A DNA stretch of 64,000 nucleotides from Candidatus Saccharibacteria bacterium oral taxon 488 (lineage in GTDB: Bacteria > Patescibacteriota > Saccharimonadia > Saccharimonadales > Saccharimonadaceae), in the NCBI GenBank assembly GCA_013100825.1, contig CP040001.1, forward strand, positions 372,001 through 436,000, written 5' to 3'. The notes beneath the pieces were generated by a model. The model was not told where the DNA came from and ran no database searches. It was given only the letters and a program-made list of their open reading frames with translations. The translations under genes were made by a program, and so were the position numbers. Below are positions 1 to 8,101 of this stretch, piece after piece. Positions within the stretch are counted from its first letter, which is position 1, and the number at the start of each line of letters is the position of its first letter.

Positions 1-56
1 TTGTACAAAGAGGACATGCTTTTTGCAAGGGGCGAAATGTGGTATAATCTCTCATT

Positions 57-1544
57 ATGTATCGAAAACAAAAGCGTGGTCTAGAACTTGCTCGCAGGAC
101 ACTGATTTATACCATTATGGTGCTGACGGTGTGTATATTGGCGTTCATTTTGATTTTTCATACGCTTGGCTATCAGCTGAATCTTAAGACGCAGACGGTT
201 GAGCAGCGGGCGCTGGTGCAGTATGATTCGCGGCCGCAAGGCGCACGGGTGTTTGTCGATGGCATGGAGCTCGGCAAGACACATATCAAGGGCATGCTTC
301 CTGAGGGGCAGCATCAATTTTCCATGCGCCTGGATGGCTATGACGAGTGGCGCAAGGTCGTCGAGGTTAAGGCCGGGACACTGACCTGGCTATCATATGC
401 GCGGCTGGTGCCGAGTGAGCGGGTGGTGAGTTCGGTCAAGGAATTTTCGTCGCTGGCCTCGGTGCGATTTTCGCCAAATTGGCGGTTCATGTTGGGCGTG
501 ATGCAAGCGACCGATGCGCCGAAGATCGTCTGGGGCGATTTGCGCGATTCGGATAAGCCAAAGTTTAATGAGGTGACATTGGATACGTCGGTGGTGGCGG
601 GTTACGGCGGCCAGGCGACGGCGCACACGTTTAAGATTGTTGAGTGGGATTCGGGTAATCGCTACGCCATTCTCAAACACACCTACGCGGTCGAAGGCCA
701 AGGTGAAAAAGTCCAGTGGCTGAAAGTCGACCGCGAGAATAAGACAGTGGTTGACATCGCGAAAGTGATCGGGCTGGAACTAAAAGATGTGCGCTTCCTC
801 GGTGAGAGCGGCAACGAACTATACATACTACAGTCGAGCGGCGAACTGCGGCGAGCGGACTTAAACGCAGCGACGATTTCTGCGCCGCTGATCAGTCATG
901 TGCAATCGTTCTCGGTGTATGGTGCGGATTATATCACCTACGTCGGGACAAATGGTACGAGCAAGTTGCAGCTGGCGGGAATTTGGCGCAAGGACTGGAC
1001 TGAGCCAGTGGTCGTGCGGCGACAGACTGAGGCGGAGGCCTCGACGCCGTTGATGATCAAGTTTTCGCGCTATGATAATAAAGACGTGCTGGTGGTTGGC
1101 GTCGGCTCGGCGGTGACGCTGCACATGGGTGCGGCGCTAGACGGGTCGAGCTCGTCGGCGTCAAAATTACTTGGTCGCGTCAAGTCGATCGCTGCCGGTA
1201 AACCACTGACCGAGCTGGATCTGAGCGGTACTGGGCGGTTCGTCTTGATGCGAACGACGGCTGGCTTTATGAGTTATGATATTGAGCGGCAATCGATGTC
1301 GCATGATACGGCGCTGCCGACGGGAACGGTGCTTGACTGGCTGGATGATTATCACGTGTGGAGTGTTGAGGGCGGCAAGCTGGTGATGCGCGAGTTCGAC
1401 GGCGCTAATCAATCGACGATGCTGGAGGCCAGCGAAGGGTTTGATGCGTCACTGTCGCACGACGGCGACTGGCTGTATGCTTTCCGCCGAGCTGATAACG
1501 GCACGGTGACGATGTCACGGCTACGGATGACGATCAAGCGCTAA
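57..1544 (+). CDS. Membrane-anchored PEGA-domain protein
   Basis: A single N-terminal membrane segment (about residues 13-36) is followed by a PEGA-type domain (about 52-105, with the pattern SRPQGARVFVDG) and a long beta-rich region (about 130-490) resembling a degenerate propeller. This predicts a protein anchored in the membrane with its bulk outside the cell. PEGA domains are commonly found in surface and envelope proteins, but no catalytic motif is visible and the role is unknown. A -10 box TATAAT at 43-48, preceded by TG, ends 8 nt before the ATG, so the mRNA is probably leaderless. The gene converges on the sortase gene downstream. Confidence 0.75.
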   Translation: MYRKQKRGLELARRTLIYTIMVLTVCILAFILIFHTLGYQLNLKTQTVEQRALVQYDSRPQGARVFVDGMELGKTHIKGMLPEGQHQFSMRLDGYDEWRKVVEVKAGTLTWLSYARLVPSERVVSSVKEFSSLASVRFSPNWRFMLGVMQATDAPKIVWGDLRDSDKPKFNEVTLDTSVVAGYGGQATAHTFKIVEWDSGNRYAILKHTYAVEGQGEKVQWLKVDRENKTVVDIAKVIGLELKDVRFLGESGNELYILQSSGELRRADLNAATISAPLISHVQSFSVYGADYITYVGTNGTSKLQLAGIWRKDWTEPVVVRRQTEAEASTPLMIKFSRYDNKDVLVVGVGSAVTLHMGAALDGSSSSASKLLGRVKSIAAGKPLTELDLSGTGRFVLMRTTAGFMSYDIERQSMSHDTALPTGTVLDWLDDYHVWSVEGGKLVMREFDGANQSTMLEASEGFDASLSHDGDWLYAFRRADNGTVTMSRLRMTIKR

Positions 1545-1580
1545 GCACACCAGGCTAACTCTCTTATTGCTATTCTCGCT

Positions 1581-3017
1581 CTAGTCTTTGGCACCGAATA
1601 ATCGTTCGAGTAATGTCGGCGATGGCTTACCCGGGATAGCGGCGGATCGAGTGGTGACTGGCTCGGTTGATTTGGCAGCGCCAGATGGATCGGGGCTAAT
1701 TTGCTCGGCAAAGACCAGCAGGCGTTTTTCAGCAGTGCCAAGCGGTACACAGCTGATCAAAGTGAGCATCGGCTTATCGGTTTGAATTTGGACACGGCTG
1801 ACCTCGTTTGGCATAACGACTTCTTTCTTGGTGACGGCGTAGGTGTAGCGCTTGCCCTGGTAGTGCATGTAGATGATGTCGTCTTTGACCAGCTTTTCGT
1901 TTTGAGCAAAGACAAACTTGTGGTCACCGGGCGCAAAGGCATCGTTAGACGAATGCGCCGAGAATACAGCATTACCAACTTGGCCAGGCACGGCATTAGC
2001 GCCAGCGATCGCGAAGTGGGCAGCACCCTTCTCCATCGCTTTCATCTGAGCGTTATGGTCGGCCGCGTTAACACCGTAAATGACCGGCACATCAACGTTG
2101 AGTTTAGGAATGATCAGCCGTGGGTCGGGGCTGACAGTGGTGCTACTTGCTGGATTGACGATGATGTTTTGTGGATCAACATTGCCTGGGGTGGTGTAGG
2201 CGGCGGCGATGCCAAATAGAACGCGGTTGTACTGCAAAAAGACGAACGCTAGCAGCACCAATACACCCGCCAGTGCCGGGATGAAGTGGCGTGACTTGGT
2301 GACTTTTTTGGCCTTGTCACGGACGGTCTGCTGGATCTGGGCACGGAGGCGCTTGATGGGGTTTTGGGTGGACAACATATCAGTCATGGCCGGCGCGGCG
2401 GCGGTGTTAGCGTCGCGAGCAGACTGGACCAGCCGGTCAAATTCCTGTTGCTTTTGATCGAGGTGCGAGGCATAATAGCGCTCGTAGTACATCTGGTAGT
2501 ATTTTTGCCACGAGCTGTGGTACTGCTTCCACTGGTCGGCGGTGATTTGCGGCTGATGAGTGGGGGTTTTTGCTGGAGCGGTTGGTTGCGGCTGTGTGGT
2601 TGGTGGCGCGGCGGTGGGCTTGTCCGTTGACTTGTTCGCTGGCTGGGGCTGAGGTGACTCGGTGATGTGAGCGGGATGAGCAGGAGATGGCGCTGTGGCT
2701 GGCTGGGTCGGTTGTGCTGCCGGTGGCGCGGTGTTCAGGGCGTGTGGGCTTGGCGTGCGCGGTGGCGGCGTGACAGTGGTGCGCTCGGTCGGTTCTGGAT
2801 GTGGCTGCTCCGTGGGCCGCGGCTGAACCACCGGTGTGGTGTGTGGCGTGGACTCGGTGCTGCGACCGCCATATATAGCATTAATTTGATCACGAATAAC
2901 ATTAGCGGCAGCAGCTTGCGAGCCAGAATAATCACGTGGTGGCGGCGTCAGTGGACGAGGTTGACTCGAGATTGGCGCTCCCACTCGCCTGCCAAACTGA
3001 TCGTCATGTGGATTCAT
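1581..3017 (-). CDS. Sortase with long Pro/Thr-rich N-terminal region
   Basis: Transpeptidase that cleaves LPxTG-like sorting signals and anchors surface proteins. The C-terminal third carries the sortase triad in order: His in SAHSSND (about 355), Cys in LTLISCVPLGT (about 423) and Arg in EKRLLV (about 432). One membrane segment lies at about 245-270. The first ~240 residues are Pro/Thr/Gln/Ala-rich low complexity, unusually long for a sortase and presumably cytoplasmic. ATG at 3017 is preferred over the GTG just before it, since TATAAT ends 8 nt upstream. The only visible substrate candidate is the LPRTG protein at 53743-55278, 50 kb away. The sortase class was not determined. Confidence 0.88.
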   Translation of the reverse strand: MNPHDDQFGRRVGAPISSQPRPLTPPPRDYSGSQAAAANVIRDQINAIYGGRSTESTPHTTPVVQPRPTEQPHPEPTERTTVTPPPRTPSPHALNTAPPAAQPTQPATAPSPAHPAHITESPQPQPANKSTDKPTAAPPTTQPQPTAPAKTPTHQPQITADQWKQYHSSWQKYYQMYYERYYASHLDQKQQEFDRLVQSARDANTAAAPAMTDMLSTQNPIKRLRAQIQQTVRDKAKKVTKSRHFIPALAGVLVLLAFVFLQYNRVLFGIAAAYTTPGNVDPQNIIVNPASSTTVSPDPRLIIPKLNVDVPVIYGVNAADHNAQMKAMEKGAAHFAIAGANAVPGQVGNAVFSAHSSNDAFAPGDHKFVFAQNEKLVKDDIIYMHYQGKRYTYAVTKKEVVMPNEVSRVQIQTDKPMLTLISCVPLGTAEKRLLVFAEQISPDPSGAAKSTEPVTTRSAAIPGKPSPTLLERLFGAKD

Positions 3018-3066
3018 CACCCCTTATTATACGGGAAAACGTCGGAAAGATAAAGTATCCGGGCTC

Positions 3067-3096
3067 TTGCTGATGTGGTAGCGGCCGTGGTATAAT
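3067..3096 (+). promoter_or_regulatory. Promoter of tRNA-Leu
   Basis: A -35-like TTGCTG (3067-3072) and -10 TATAAT (3091-3096) with an 18-bp spacer and an extended TGG before the -10 lie about 30 bp upstream of the tRNA. Confidence 0.6.
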
Positions 3097-3127
3097 TACC
3101 CTCGGATGACTTGGGGCGTTCTCTCGT

Positions 3128-3215
3128 GCCGCGGTGGCGGAAATTGGTAGACGCGCTAGACTCAAAATCTGGTGAGCAATCGCTCGTGCCGGTTCAAGTC
3201 CGGCCCGCGGTACCA
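3128..3215 (+). tRNA. tRNA-Leu (anticodon CAA)
   Basis: The cloverleaf can be traced: 7-bp acceptor stem (GCCGCGG with CCGCGGT), long variable arm typical of class II tRNAs, T-arm GCCGG-TTCAAGT-CCGGC, and an anticodon loop CTCAAAA giving CAA (reads UUG). The terminal CCA is encoded at 3213-3215. Confidence 0.95.
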
Positions 3216-3243
3216 GAGGTCGCCTCAGTTTGTTTAATTTTAT

Positions 3244-3269
3244 TCCCGTTTTGTAGCGGGAGTTTTATT
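3244..3269 (+). terminator. Terminator after tRNA-Leu
   Basis: A short TCCCG/CGGGA hairpin is followed by GTTTTATT. Confidence 0.5.
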
Positions 3270-3297
3270 GGTGGCAATACCTTATGAGAAGCTAATG

Positions 3298-3957
3298 TTA
3301 AGAATGAGAATGATGTCCGCACCCTTTCTTCTCTGGCTTTTGTTTTAGTGGCGGCAGAAGCATACAGTCAGCAACCTGTAGATCGAGAGAATGACCCTCA
3401 TTACTAAAGTCAAACTCGATGAGGGACTGTTCGTTAAATTCTCTCCCCGAGAGATTGTTCTGCGTGATACCGCCAACGATGACGGTTGGGTCTGTCGGCA
3501 GCATATTTTCTGTCCAGCGAATCACATGCCGTCTACTAATTCCCCTGGGAATCTTGGCAATGGTGACGTGTGGCTTGAATTTTTTATGGTGAGGAGTGGT
3601 AGCCCCTGCTTCTATAAATGCTTGCTTGATACGTCGTCTTTCTTCCCGCGGTAAAGTTTGGCTGAGGTCATTGAATACCAGAGTGAGTGCACACTCTCCT
3701 AATATACGAGCGCCAACTACATTGAGCTCAAGGCTCTTTTGTGATTGTTCCGGTAGGCGGACCTGCAGTCTAGACGGATGTAGAATCTTTGGGTATTCTC
3801 GTGCACCTAGGATAGTAAGATGACGCTCCCCGGATTGCGTTGGTTTTATGGGGTTGTCATTCAGTCTACTAAATCGTTCCTGTATCTCTTGAGCAAAATC
3901 TGGATCTGACAGAGGAAATTCAGCCACAGGATGGTAAATCAGGCATTTTCGTGACAT
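3298..3957 (-). CDS. 2H phosphoesterase / 2'-5' RNA ligase-like protein
   Basis: Two H-x-T/S motifs of the 2H phosphoesterase superfamily are present: HLTIL in the N-terminal half and HVTIA in the C-terminal half. These histidines form the active site in LigT-type RNA ligases and cyclic phosphodiesterases, so a cyclic-phosphate RNA or nucleotide substrate is likely. A longer reading frame to a TTG at 3996 exists, but that TTG is the -35 of a good promoter, so ATG 3957 is chosen. The tail is His-rich (CGHHSHS). Composition is AT-richer than its neighbours, which hints at transfer. The exact substrate cannot be read from sequence. Confidence 0.72.
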   Translation of the reverse strand: MSRKCLIYHPVAEFPLSDPDFAQEIQERFSRLNDNPIKPTQSGERHLTILGAREYPKILHPSRLQVRLPEQSQKSLELNVVGARILGECALTLVFNDLSQTLPREERRRIKQAFIEAGATTPHHKKFKPHVTIAKIPRGISRRHVIRWTENMLPTDPTVIVGGITQNNLSGREFNEQSLIEFDFSNEGHSLDLQVADCMLLPPLKQKPEKKGCGHHSHS

Positions 3958-3967
3958 AGCTATCCTT

Positions 3968-3996
3968 GTTATACCGCGTAGTCTATAAATCGTCAA
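3968..3996 (-). promoter_or_regulatory. Promoter of the 2H phosphoesterase gene
   Basis: TTGACG (3996-3991) and TATAAC (3973-3968) are spaced by 17 bp. The -10 ends 10 nt before ATG 3957, so the untranslated leader is absent or a few nucleotides long. Confidence 0.65.
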
Positions 3997-4019
3997 GAGC
4001 TGGTGGGAACTGCCCCGGT

Positions 4020-4811
4020 TTATACGCTAGCGGCAATGCTGGTGCTGATGGCGGCTAACGGTGCTTCGGGTGACCACAAGAGGTAGCTGGCGGCGTGCGC
4101 AGCGGTTTGTCCGCGCCACAGCTGCATCGGCTCGGTCCAGGCTTGGGTGACGACTTCTCCGCCCCGTGCGATGACGAGTTGATCGGCATGAAAAACTACT
4201 AATGTGACCGGATAGGTGATGGTGAATTTGTGCAGCGCCTCGACGAACTGCGCCAGCTGCATGCTGAATGTCAGGATTTTTGGATAGTAGACGCTGCGAA
4301 AGAGTTTCTGTACTTGGGCGAACGAGGCGACAAAGACGACGTGGGGATTGTCGAGGATGGCGGAAAAGCTGTTTTGCACCAGGTCGATGGCGTCGCGGCT
4401 CAGTACGACCGGCCGGTGGTACTGGCGCACAAATTGCTCGTACAACGCGGCTGTTTCACTATTTTTGCCGGCGTCGCCGATCAGCAGCATGACGCTAGCC
4501 CACTCGCCGAGCACAGCCAATTCGCCTGCCGCCGCGCCGCTGAGGCCGCCGGACGGATTGGTCGGTGCAAATAGAACGTCGGTCATCGCTGTTGGCACGG
4601 TGCGACGCAGCGTGTCGGGTAGCACAACTCGTACTTCGCCTGCCCCGGCGTCACGTGCTGCCTGGTAGCTGGTCGCCACCGCCGCAAACCCAAGCTTGTT
4701 ACCGCCAACGATCCCCAGTCGCCCGGCCTGGTCGCGGCGCTCTGGTCGATTCCATTCGACGTCAGGAAACAGCGGCTTAGATTTTTCCTGCCTGCGCCAA
4801 AAGGTATCCAC
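4020..4811 (-). CDS. YjeF C-terminal / NAD(P)H-hydrate dehydratase-like protein
   Basis: The N-terminal part resembles the ribokinase-fold ADP-dependent NAD(P)H-hydrate dehydratases, with GRLGIVGG-type and YQAARDAGAGEVRVVLP segments, and a GDAGKNSE stretch sits where that family binds nucleotide. These enzymes repair hydrated NAD(P)H. The match is divergent and the usual GDVL/GTGD motifs are not clear, so this may be a paralogue of other function. A GTG start at 4811 with an upstream GAAAGG is favoured over the TTG at 4832. It overlaps the 3' end of the upstream HAD gene by about 35 bp, implying co-translation. Confidence 0.5.
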   Translation of the reverse strand: MDTFWRRQEKSKPLFPDVEWNRPERRDQAGRLGIVGGNKLGFAAVATSYQAARDAGAGEVRVVLPDTLRRTVPTAMTDVLFAPTNPSGGLSGAAAGELAVLGEWASVMLLIGDAGKNSETAALYEQFVRQYHRPVVLSRDAIDLVQNSFSAILDNPHVVFVASFAQVQKLFRSVYYPKILTFSMQLAQFVEALHKFTITYPVTLVVFHADQLVIARGGEVVTQAWTEPMQLWRGQTAAHAASYLLWSPEAPLAAISTSIAASV

Positions 4812-5511
4812 GTTCGCCTTTCTCGAGTTCAAATACTACGCTTTTACGCTCCAGGACAATTGGCCAGCTGTTGGTTTTGGCAATTTCAAGGAGCTTTTCC
4901 GTGGGATTAAACACGACGGGATGTTCAACCATCGCCAGGAGGTGCCGGTCGCCCTCGCTGTCGCCAAACGCATAACTGCCAGCAAGCGTTAGCCCGTGCT
5001 TATCAATGATTCCCTGGAGGATCTTGTCTTTATTGGTATACGTCTTGGTGGTAATTGTACCGGTAAAGGTATCGCCCTGCCGTTCATACACCTGGGCCGC
5101 CCAGGCATCAAAGCCGTATTTTTTAGCAAATGGCTCGACCAGCTCCTGCTGCGAGCCAGAGATAGCGATTAGGAAGTAGCCCGCTTGCTTTAGCTCGCGC
5201 AGGCGATGTCGCGTGTAGGTGTAGACGTGGTCGAGCTCCCTCTCGGCGATACTGCTTGCCACCTCGTCGAACACCGCGGTCGGGATGTCAGCCAGCGAAC
5301 GAGAGATAGCATTGACCAAACTCAGTTCGTACTCGTCGTAGGCGTCTTTTGACTCTCGCCGTTTCCAGCTGAGTAATTTTTGCTGAATGATCGAGGCGTG
5401 GACTTCGGGGATGGCTCCAGCATCAATCAGCCCAAGCACCAATTGCCGGTACAGCCCGCCGCGAATGAGCGTGCCGTCGATGTCAAAAACCGCGAATTTC
5501 TGCTGCTTCAT
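4777..5511 (-). CDS. HAD-IB family phosphatase (SerB-like)
   Basis: HAD hydrolase with motif I DIDGT (Asp10 nucleophile, Asp12), motif II ISGS near the middle and motif IV GDSEGD followed by a VVFNPT strand. This arrangement and the length of 244 residues fit the HAD-IB group that includes phosphoserine phosphatase and lyso-phospholipid phosphatases. It probably dephosphorylates a small metabolite in the cytoplasm; the substrate cannot be assigned. A weak -10 GATAAT lies 6 nt before the ATG, consistent with leaderless initiation. It is followed by the YjeF-like gene, with overlap. Confidence 0.8.
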   Translation of the reverse strand: MKQQKFAVFDIDGTLIRGGLYRQLVLGLIDAGAIPEVHASIIQQKLLSWKRRESKDAYDEYELSLVNAISRSLADIPTAVFDEVASSIAERELDHVYTYTRHRLRELKQAGYFLIAISGSQQELVEPFAKKYGFDAWAAQVYERQGDTFTGTITTKTYTNKDKILQGIIDKHGLTLAGSYAFGDSEGDRHLLAMVEHPVVFNPTEKLLEIAKTNSWPIVLERKSVVFELEKGERGYLLAQAGKI

Positions 5512-5558
5512 CGCTTGATTATCTCGTATTTTTAGTTTTCTCGCAATAGCTTACTGCA

Positions 5559-6377
5559 TCATGAAGGAGATGACTTAGCAACTGATGCATTGTCGCGTAA
5601 TTTGACCATGTTTTGGTACACTTCGTCAAAGGTCAGCCCCGATTTGTGGATGAGGCTAGCCAGGTCTTTACCGACATAGCGGAAGTGCCAAGCTTCGCTC
5701 GCGACGCCGGTGATTTTTTCCTTACCCTTCGGATAGCGCAGAATAAAGCCGTATTCGTGGGCATGAGCGGCCAGCCAGCTGGCAGTTTTTGGATCAAGCG
5801 CGCAGTCGCTAAAGCGGGCCTTGCATTTCTCAGAAAAGCTGGTCAAGTCAACCGCTAGGCCGAGCTGGTGTTCGCTGTGGCCGGGTTTGGCGACGTATTC
5901 ATCGGTGTGGGCGGCGCCGTTTTTGGCGGTGGTTTCAGTGCGGACTTTGGCTTGGGCGGTGCCGGAGCGGTAGGCGCTAGAGACGAGGACCGGTAGCTTG
6001 GCCTCAGCCGTGGCTTGGCGCAGTTGCTCCAGTGGCTCTTTGACCATCGGCTGCACGCGCTTATCCTCTATCCAGCTCGGCGTACCATCAGTAATATCAG
6101 TCAGCGGCGGCTCAAAGGCTGGGTCGATGCCCTGCTTGCCCGAAACGTACGACCAGATTTTCCCAGTTTGTAAATATTTCCACGACGGAAAGGTCAAGTC
6201 GCGATTGGTCCGGTCGAGACGGATGGTGATCGGCTGGAAATTATACAGCGGCGAATGAGCGACCGACTCTGAGGTTCGATTGACGAGCTGCGTGCCACCA
6301 TTGATCATCAGCAGTGTCAGTGTCGTCCATGCCGCCAAAACCATGGCCACGACCGCGCGTCCCACCCTGTGCTTCAT
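5559..6377 (-). CDS. D-alanyl-D-alanine carboxypeptidase, VanY type (M15B), copy 2
   Basis: Zinc peptidase of the VanY/LdcB family. The motifs SAYRSGTAQ, GHSEHQLGLAVDL (His and Asp ligands) and WHFRYV (third ligand His) are all present. An N-terminal hydrophobic segment (about residues 8-27) acts as signal anchor, so the enzyme faces the wall and trims peptidoglycan stem peptides. It directly abuts its paralogue at 6378-7262 with no spacer, showing tandem duplication within one transcript. The duplicates are well diverged outside the active site, which suggests separate substrates or timing. Confidence 0.9.
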   Translation of the reverse strand: MKHRVGRAVVAMVLAAWTTLTLLMINGGTQLVNRTSESVAHSPLYNFQPITIRLDRTNRDLTFPSWKYLQTGKIWSYVSGKQGIDPAFEPPLTDITDGTPSWIEDKRVQPMVKEPLEQLRQATAEAKLPVLVSSAYRSGTAQAKVRTETTAKNGAAHTDEYVAKPGHSEHQLGLAVDLTSFSEKCKARFSDCALDPKTASWLAAHAHEYGFILRYPKGKEKITGVASEAWHFRYVGKDLASLIHKSGLTFDEVYQNMVKLRDNASVAKSSPS

Positions 6378-7262
6378 CTATTGTGTCCCTCGCTGCTTGA
6401 GTTCAGTCATTGCCTTTTCAATATACGACCAAGCCTCCTCCATCGTCAAGCCCGACTGATGTAGAGCGCCCGCTAGTTCCCGCCCAACGTAGCGAAAATG
6501 CCATGGCTCGTACTGATAGCCGGTGATCGGTTCCTTGCCCTTCGGATAGCGTAAAATGAAGCCGTATTCATGGGCGTGGGCAGCCAGCCATTTGCCGGCG
6601 GCGGTTCGTTCGAAACAGTCCTCCACCCAGCAAGCTTGGTCGGTGCTGCCAAAGTCAACGGCCAAGCCCGATTGATGCTCACTATGACCGGGGCGTGAAC
6701 TAAACCGGTTGGCCTTAGCCTCGCCGTGCTGACGAACGTTGCTAGCAAAAAGTGAAGCCTGAGTAGCATAGCTGCGGTAGCCTGATCCGACGTAGATGGT
6801 GACACCGGCATTACCAGCAGCGGCGACTAATTTCTCGAGGTCAGGCATGAGCACGGCGCGGAGCGAGCGCTCGTCCTGGCCGCGGCCGGGTAGTGTCGGC
6901 ACGCTGACGAGGTGGAGGTCGTTGGGTTGGTAACGAGGATTGGCAAAGGCTCGGGATTTGTTGACAATTTTCCAGATGTCAGCATCATCTGCATCATTAA
7001 CGATGCGCGCAGGGATCGGTGTAGCGTTTGGCAGAGCGATGGTAATTGGTGCAGCTGGCGCTGGAGTTTTCGGGCTGTCGGGATCTTTTTCTTTGGGTGT
7101 CGGCGCGGGCTGCTCTTGGCTGATAGGCTGCTGGGCAGTGGTACGCGGCGGGTTGAAATGACGGAGGGTGAAATAAGTCGCTACAGCACTACTGGCGATG
7201 ATCAGCACGGCACCCAGGCCAAGGAGCAGCTTACGTTCCCTCAAGCGCTTGGTAATTTTCAT
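6378..7262 (-). CDS. D-alanyl-D-alanine carboxypeptidase, VanY type (M15B), copy 1
   Basis: The same family and motif order as its downstream neighbour: GSGYRSYATQ, GHSEHQSGLAVDFG and WHFRYVG supply the zinc ligands and active site. A membrane segment (about residues 12-32) and a Pro-rich linker (about 40-70) lead to the catalytic domain, so it acts outside the membrane on wall peptides. The ATG overlaps the stop of the exonuclease III gene (ATGA), so the three genes xth-vanY-vanY form one operon driven from the promoter before xth. Two wall hydrolases in series fit an epibiotic cell that must remodel its own or a host wall; that is inference. Confidence 0.9.
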   Translation of the reverse strand: MKITKRLRERKLLLGLGAVLIIASSAVATYFTLRHFNPPRTTAQQPISQEQPAPTPKEKDPDSPKTPAPAAPITIALPNATPIPARIVNDADDADIWKIVNKSRAFANPRYQPNDLHLVSVPTLPGRGQDERSLRAVLMPDLEKLVAAAGNAGVTIYVGSGYRSYATQASLFASNVRQHGEAKANRFSSRPGHSEHQSGLAVDFGSTDQACWVEDCFERTAAGKWLAAHAHEYGFILRYPKGKEPITGYQYEPWHFRYVGRELAGALHQSGLTMEEAWSYIEKAMTELKQRGTQ

Positions 7263-8059
7263 ACCTCAACCTCAATGCTTACCGGGCAGTGATCGCTACC
7301 CATTTGTTCGGCGTGAATCTCAGAGTTAATGACGCGGTTAGCGATTTCGCGTGACGCCAGCCAATAGTCGATCCGCCAGCCGACATTGCGCGCCCGGGCG
7401 TTAGCCCAGTGCGTCCACCAGGTATAGGCGCCGGTTTTCTCAGGGAAAGCTGCCCGAAAGGTATCGACAAATCCAGCGTCTAGGTAATTCTGAAAGCCTT
7501 CCCGCTCCTCGTCGGTGAAACCGTGTTTGCCAACATTAGGCTTTGGATTTGCCAGGTCAATTTCTTGATGCGCCACGTTCATATCGCCGCAGTATAATAC
7601 TGGCTTGACTAGCTCCAATTCCTCCAGATAGGCCAGCACCGCTGGATCCCACTGTTTATGGCGTAATTGCAGCCGGGCCAGATCCCCTTTCGAATTTGGC
7701 GTATAACATGTCACCACCCAAAAATCATCGAACTCGGCAGTGATGATGCGCCCTTCGTCCGCTGGGTTGCCATACTGATCGCCGGTCAAATTAAACCGCT
7801 CGATGATGGCCGGCGGCAGCCCGTCGCGCCAATGCAGCGGCCGGATTTTCGAGAAAATCGCCGTGCCAGAATAGCCCTTCTTGGCAGCCGAATAAAAATG
7901 CTCGTGGTACTCTGGCAGGTCAATTTCTACCTGGTTGCGTGCGGCCTTGGTCTCTTGCAGGCATACAATGTCTGGATCGTAGGTTTGCATAAAGTGGGCA
8001 AACTCACCCTTGTTAATGACGGCGCGGATGCCATTGACGTTCCAGGAAAATAATCGCAT
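7259..8059 (-). CDS. xth: Exodeoxyribonuclease III
   Basis: AP endonuclease and 3'-5' exonuclease of base excision repair. The hallmark motifs are in order: WNVNGIRA at the N-terminus, LQETKA (metal-binding Glu), CGDMNVAH (Asp/Asn) and GSDHCPV (catalytic Asp-His pair) at the C-terminus. Length of 266 residues is typical. The reading frame extends to 8074, but the conserved N-terminus begins at the ATG at 8059, and TATAAT ends exactly 6 nt before it. First gene of a leaderless operon with the two vanY genes. Confidence 0.95.
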   Translation of the reverse strand: MRLFSWNVNGIRAVINKGEFAHFMQTYDPDIVCLQETKAARNQVEIDLPEYHEHFYSAAKKGYSGTAIFSKIRPLHWRDGLPPAIIERFNLTGDQYGNPADEGRIITAEFDDFWVVTCYTPNSKGDLARLQLRHKQWDPAVLAYLEELELVKPVLYCGDMNVAHQEIDLANPKPNVGKHGFTDEEREGFQNYLDAGFVDTFRAAFPEKTGAYTWWTHWANARARNVGWRIDYWLASREIANRVINSEIHAEQMGSDHCPVSIEVEV

Positions 8060-8101
8060 TCTTGTATTATACAACGAATTATCATGGTATAATTGCTAAA
8101 T
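8060..8101. promoter_or_regulatory. Divergent leaderless promoter pair
   Basis: The 42-bp gap between two start codons contains a -10 on each strand: TATAAT on the minus strand 6 nt before xth, and an extended TGGTATAAT on the plus strand (8085-8093) ending 8 nt before ATG 8102. Both transcripts would begin at or next to their start codons. Confidence 0.7.

Noticed and set aside
393-1412. Several minus-strand frames opposite the PEGA gene
   Set aside because: They are composition shadows of the GC-rich gene on the plus strand, without start signals.
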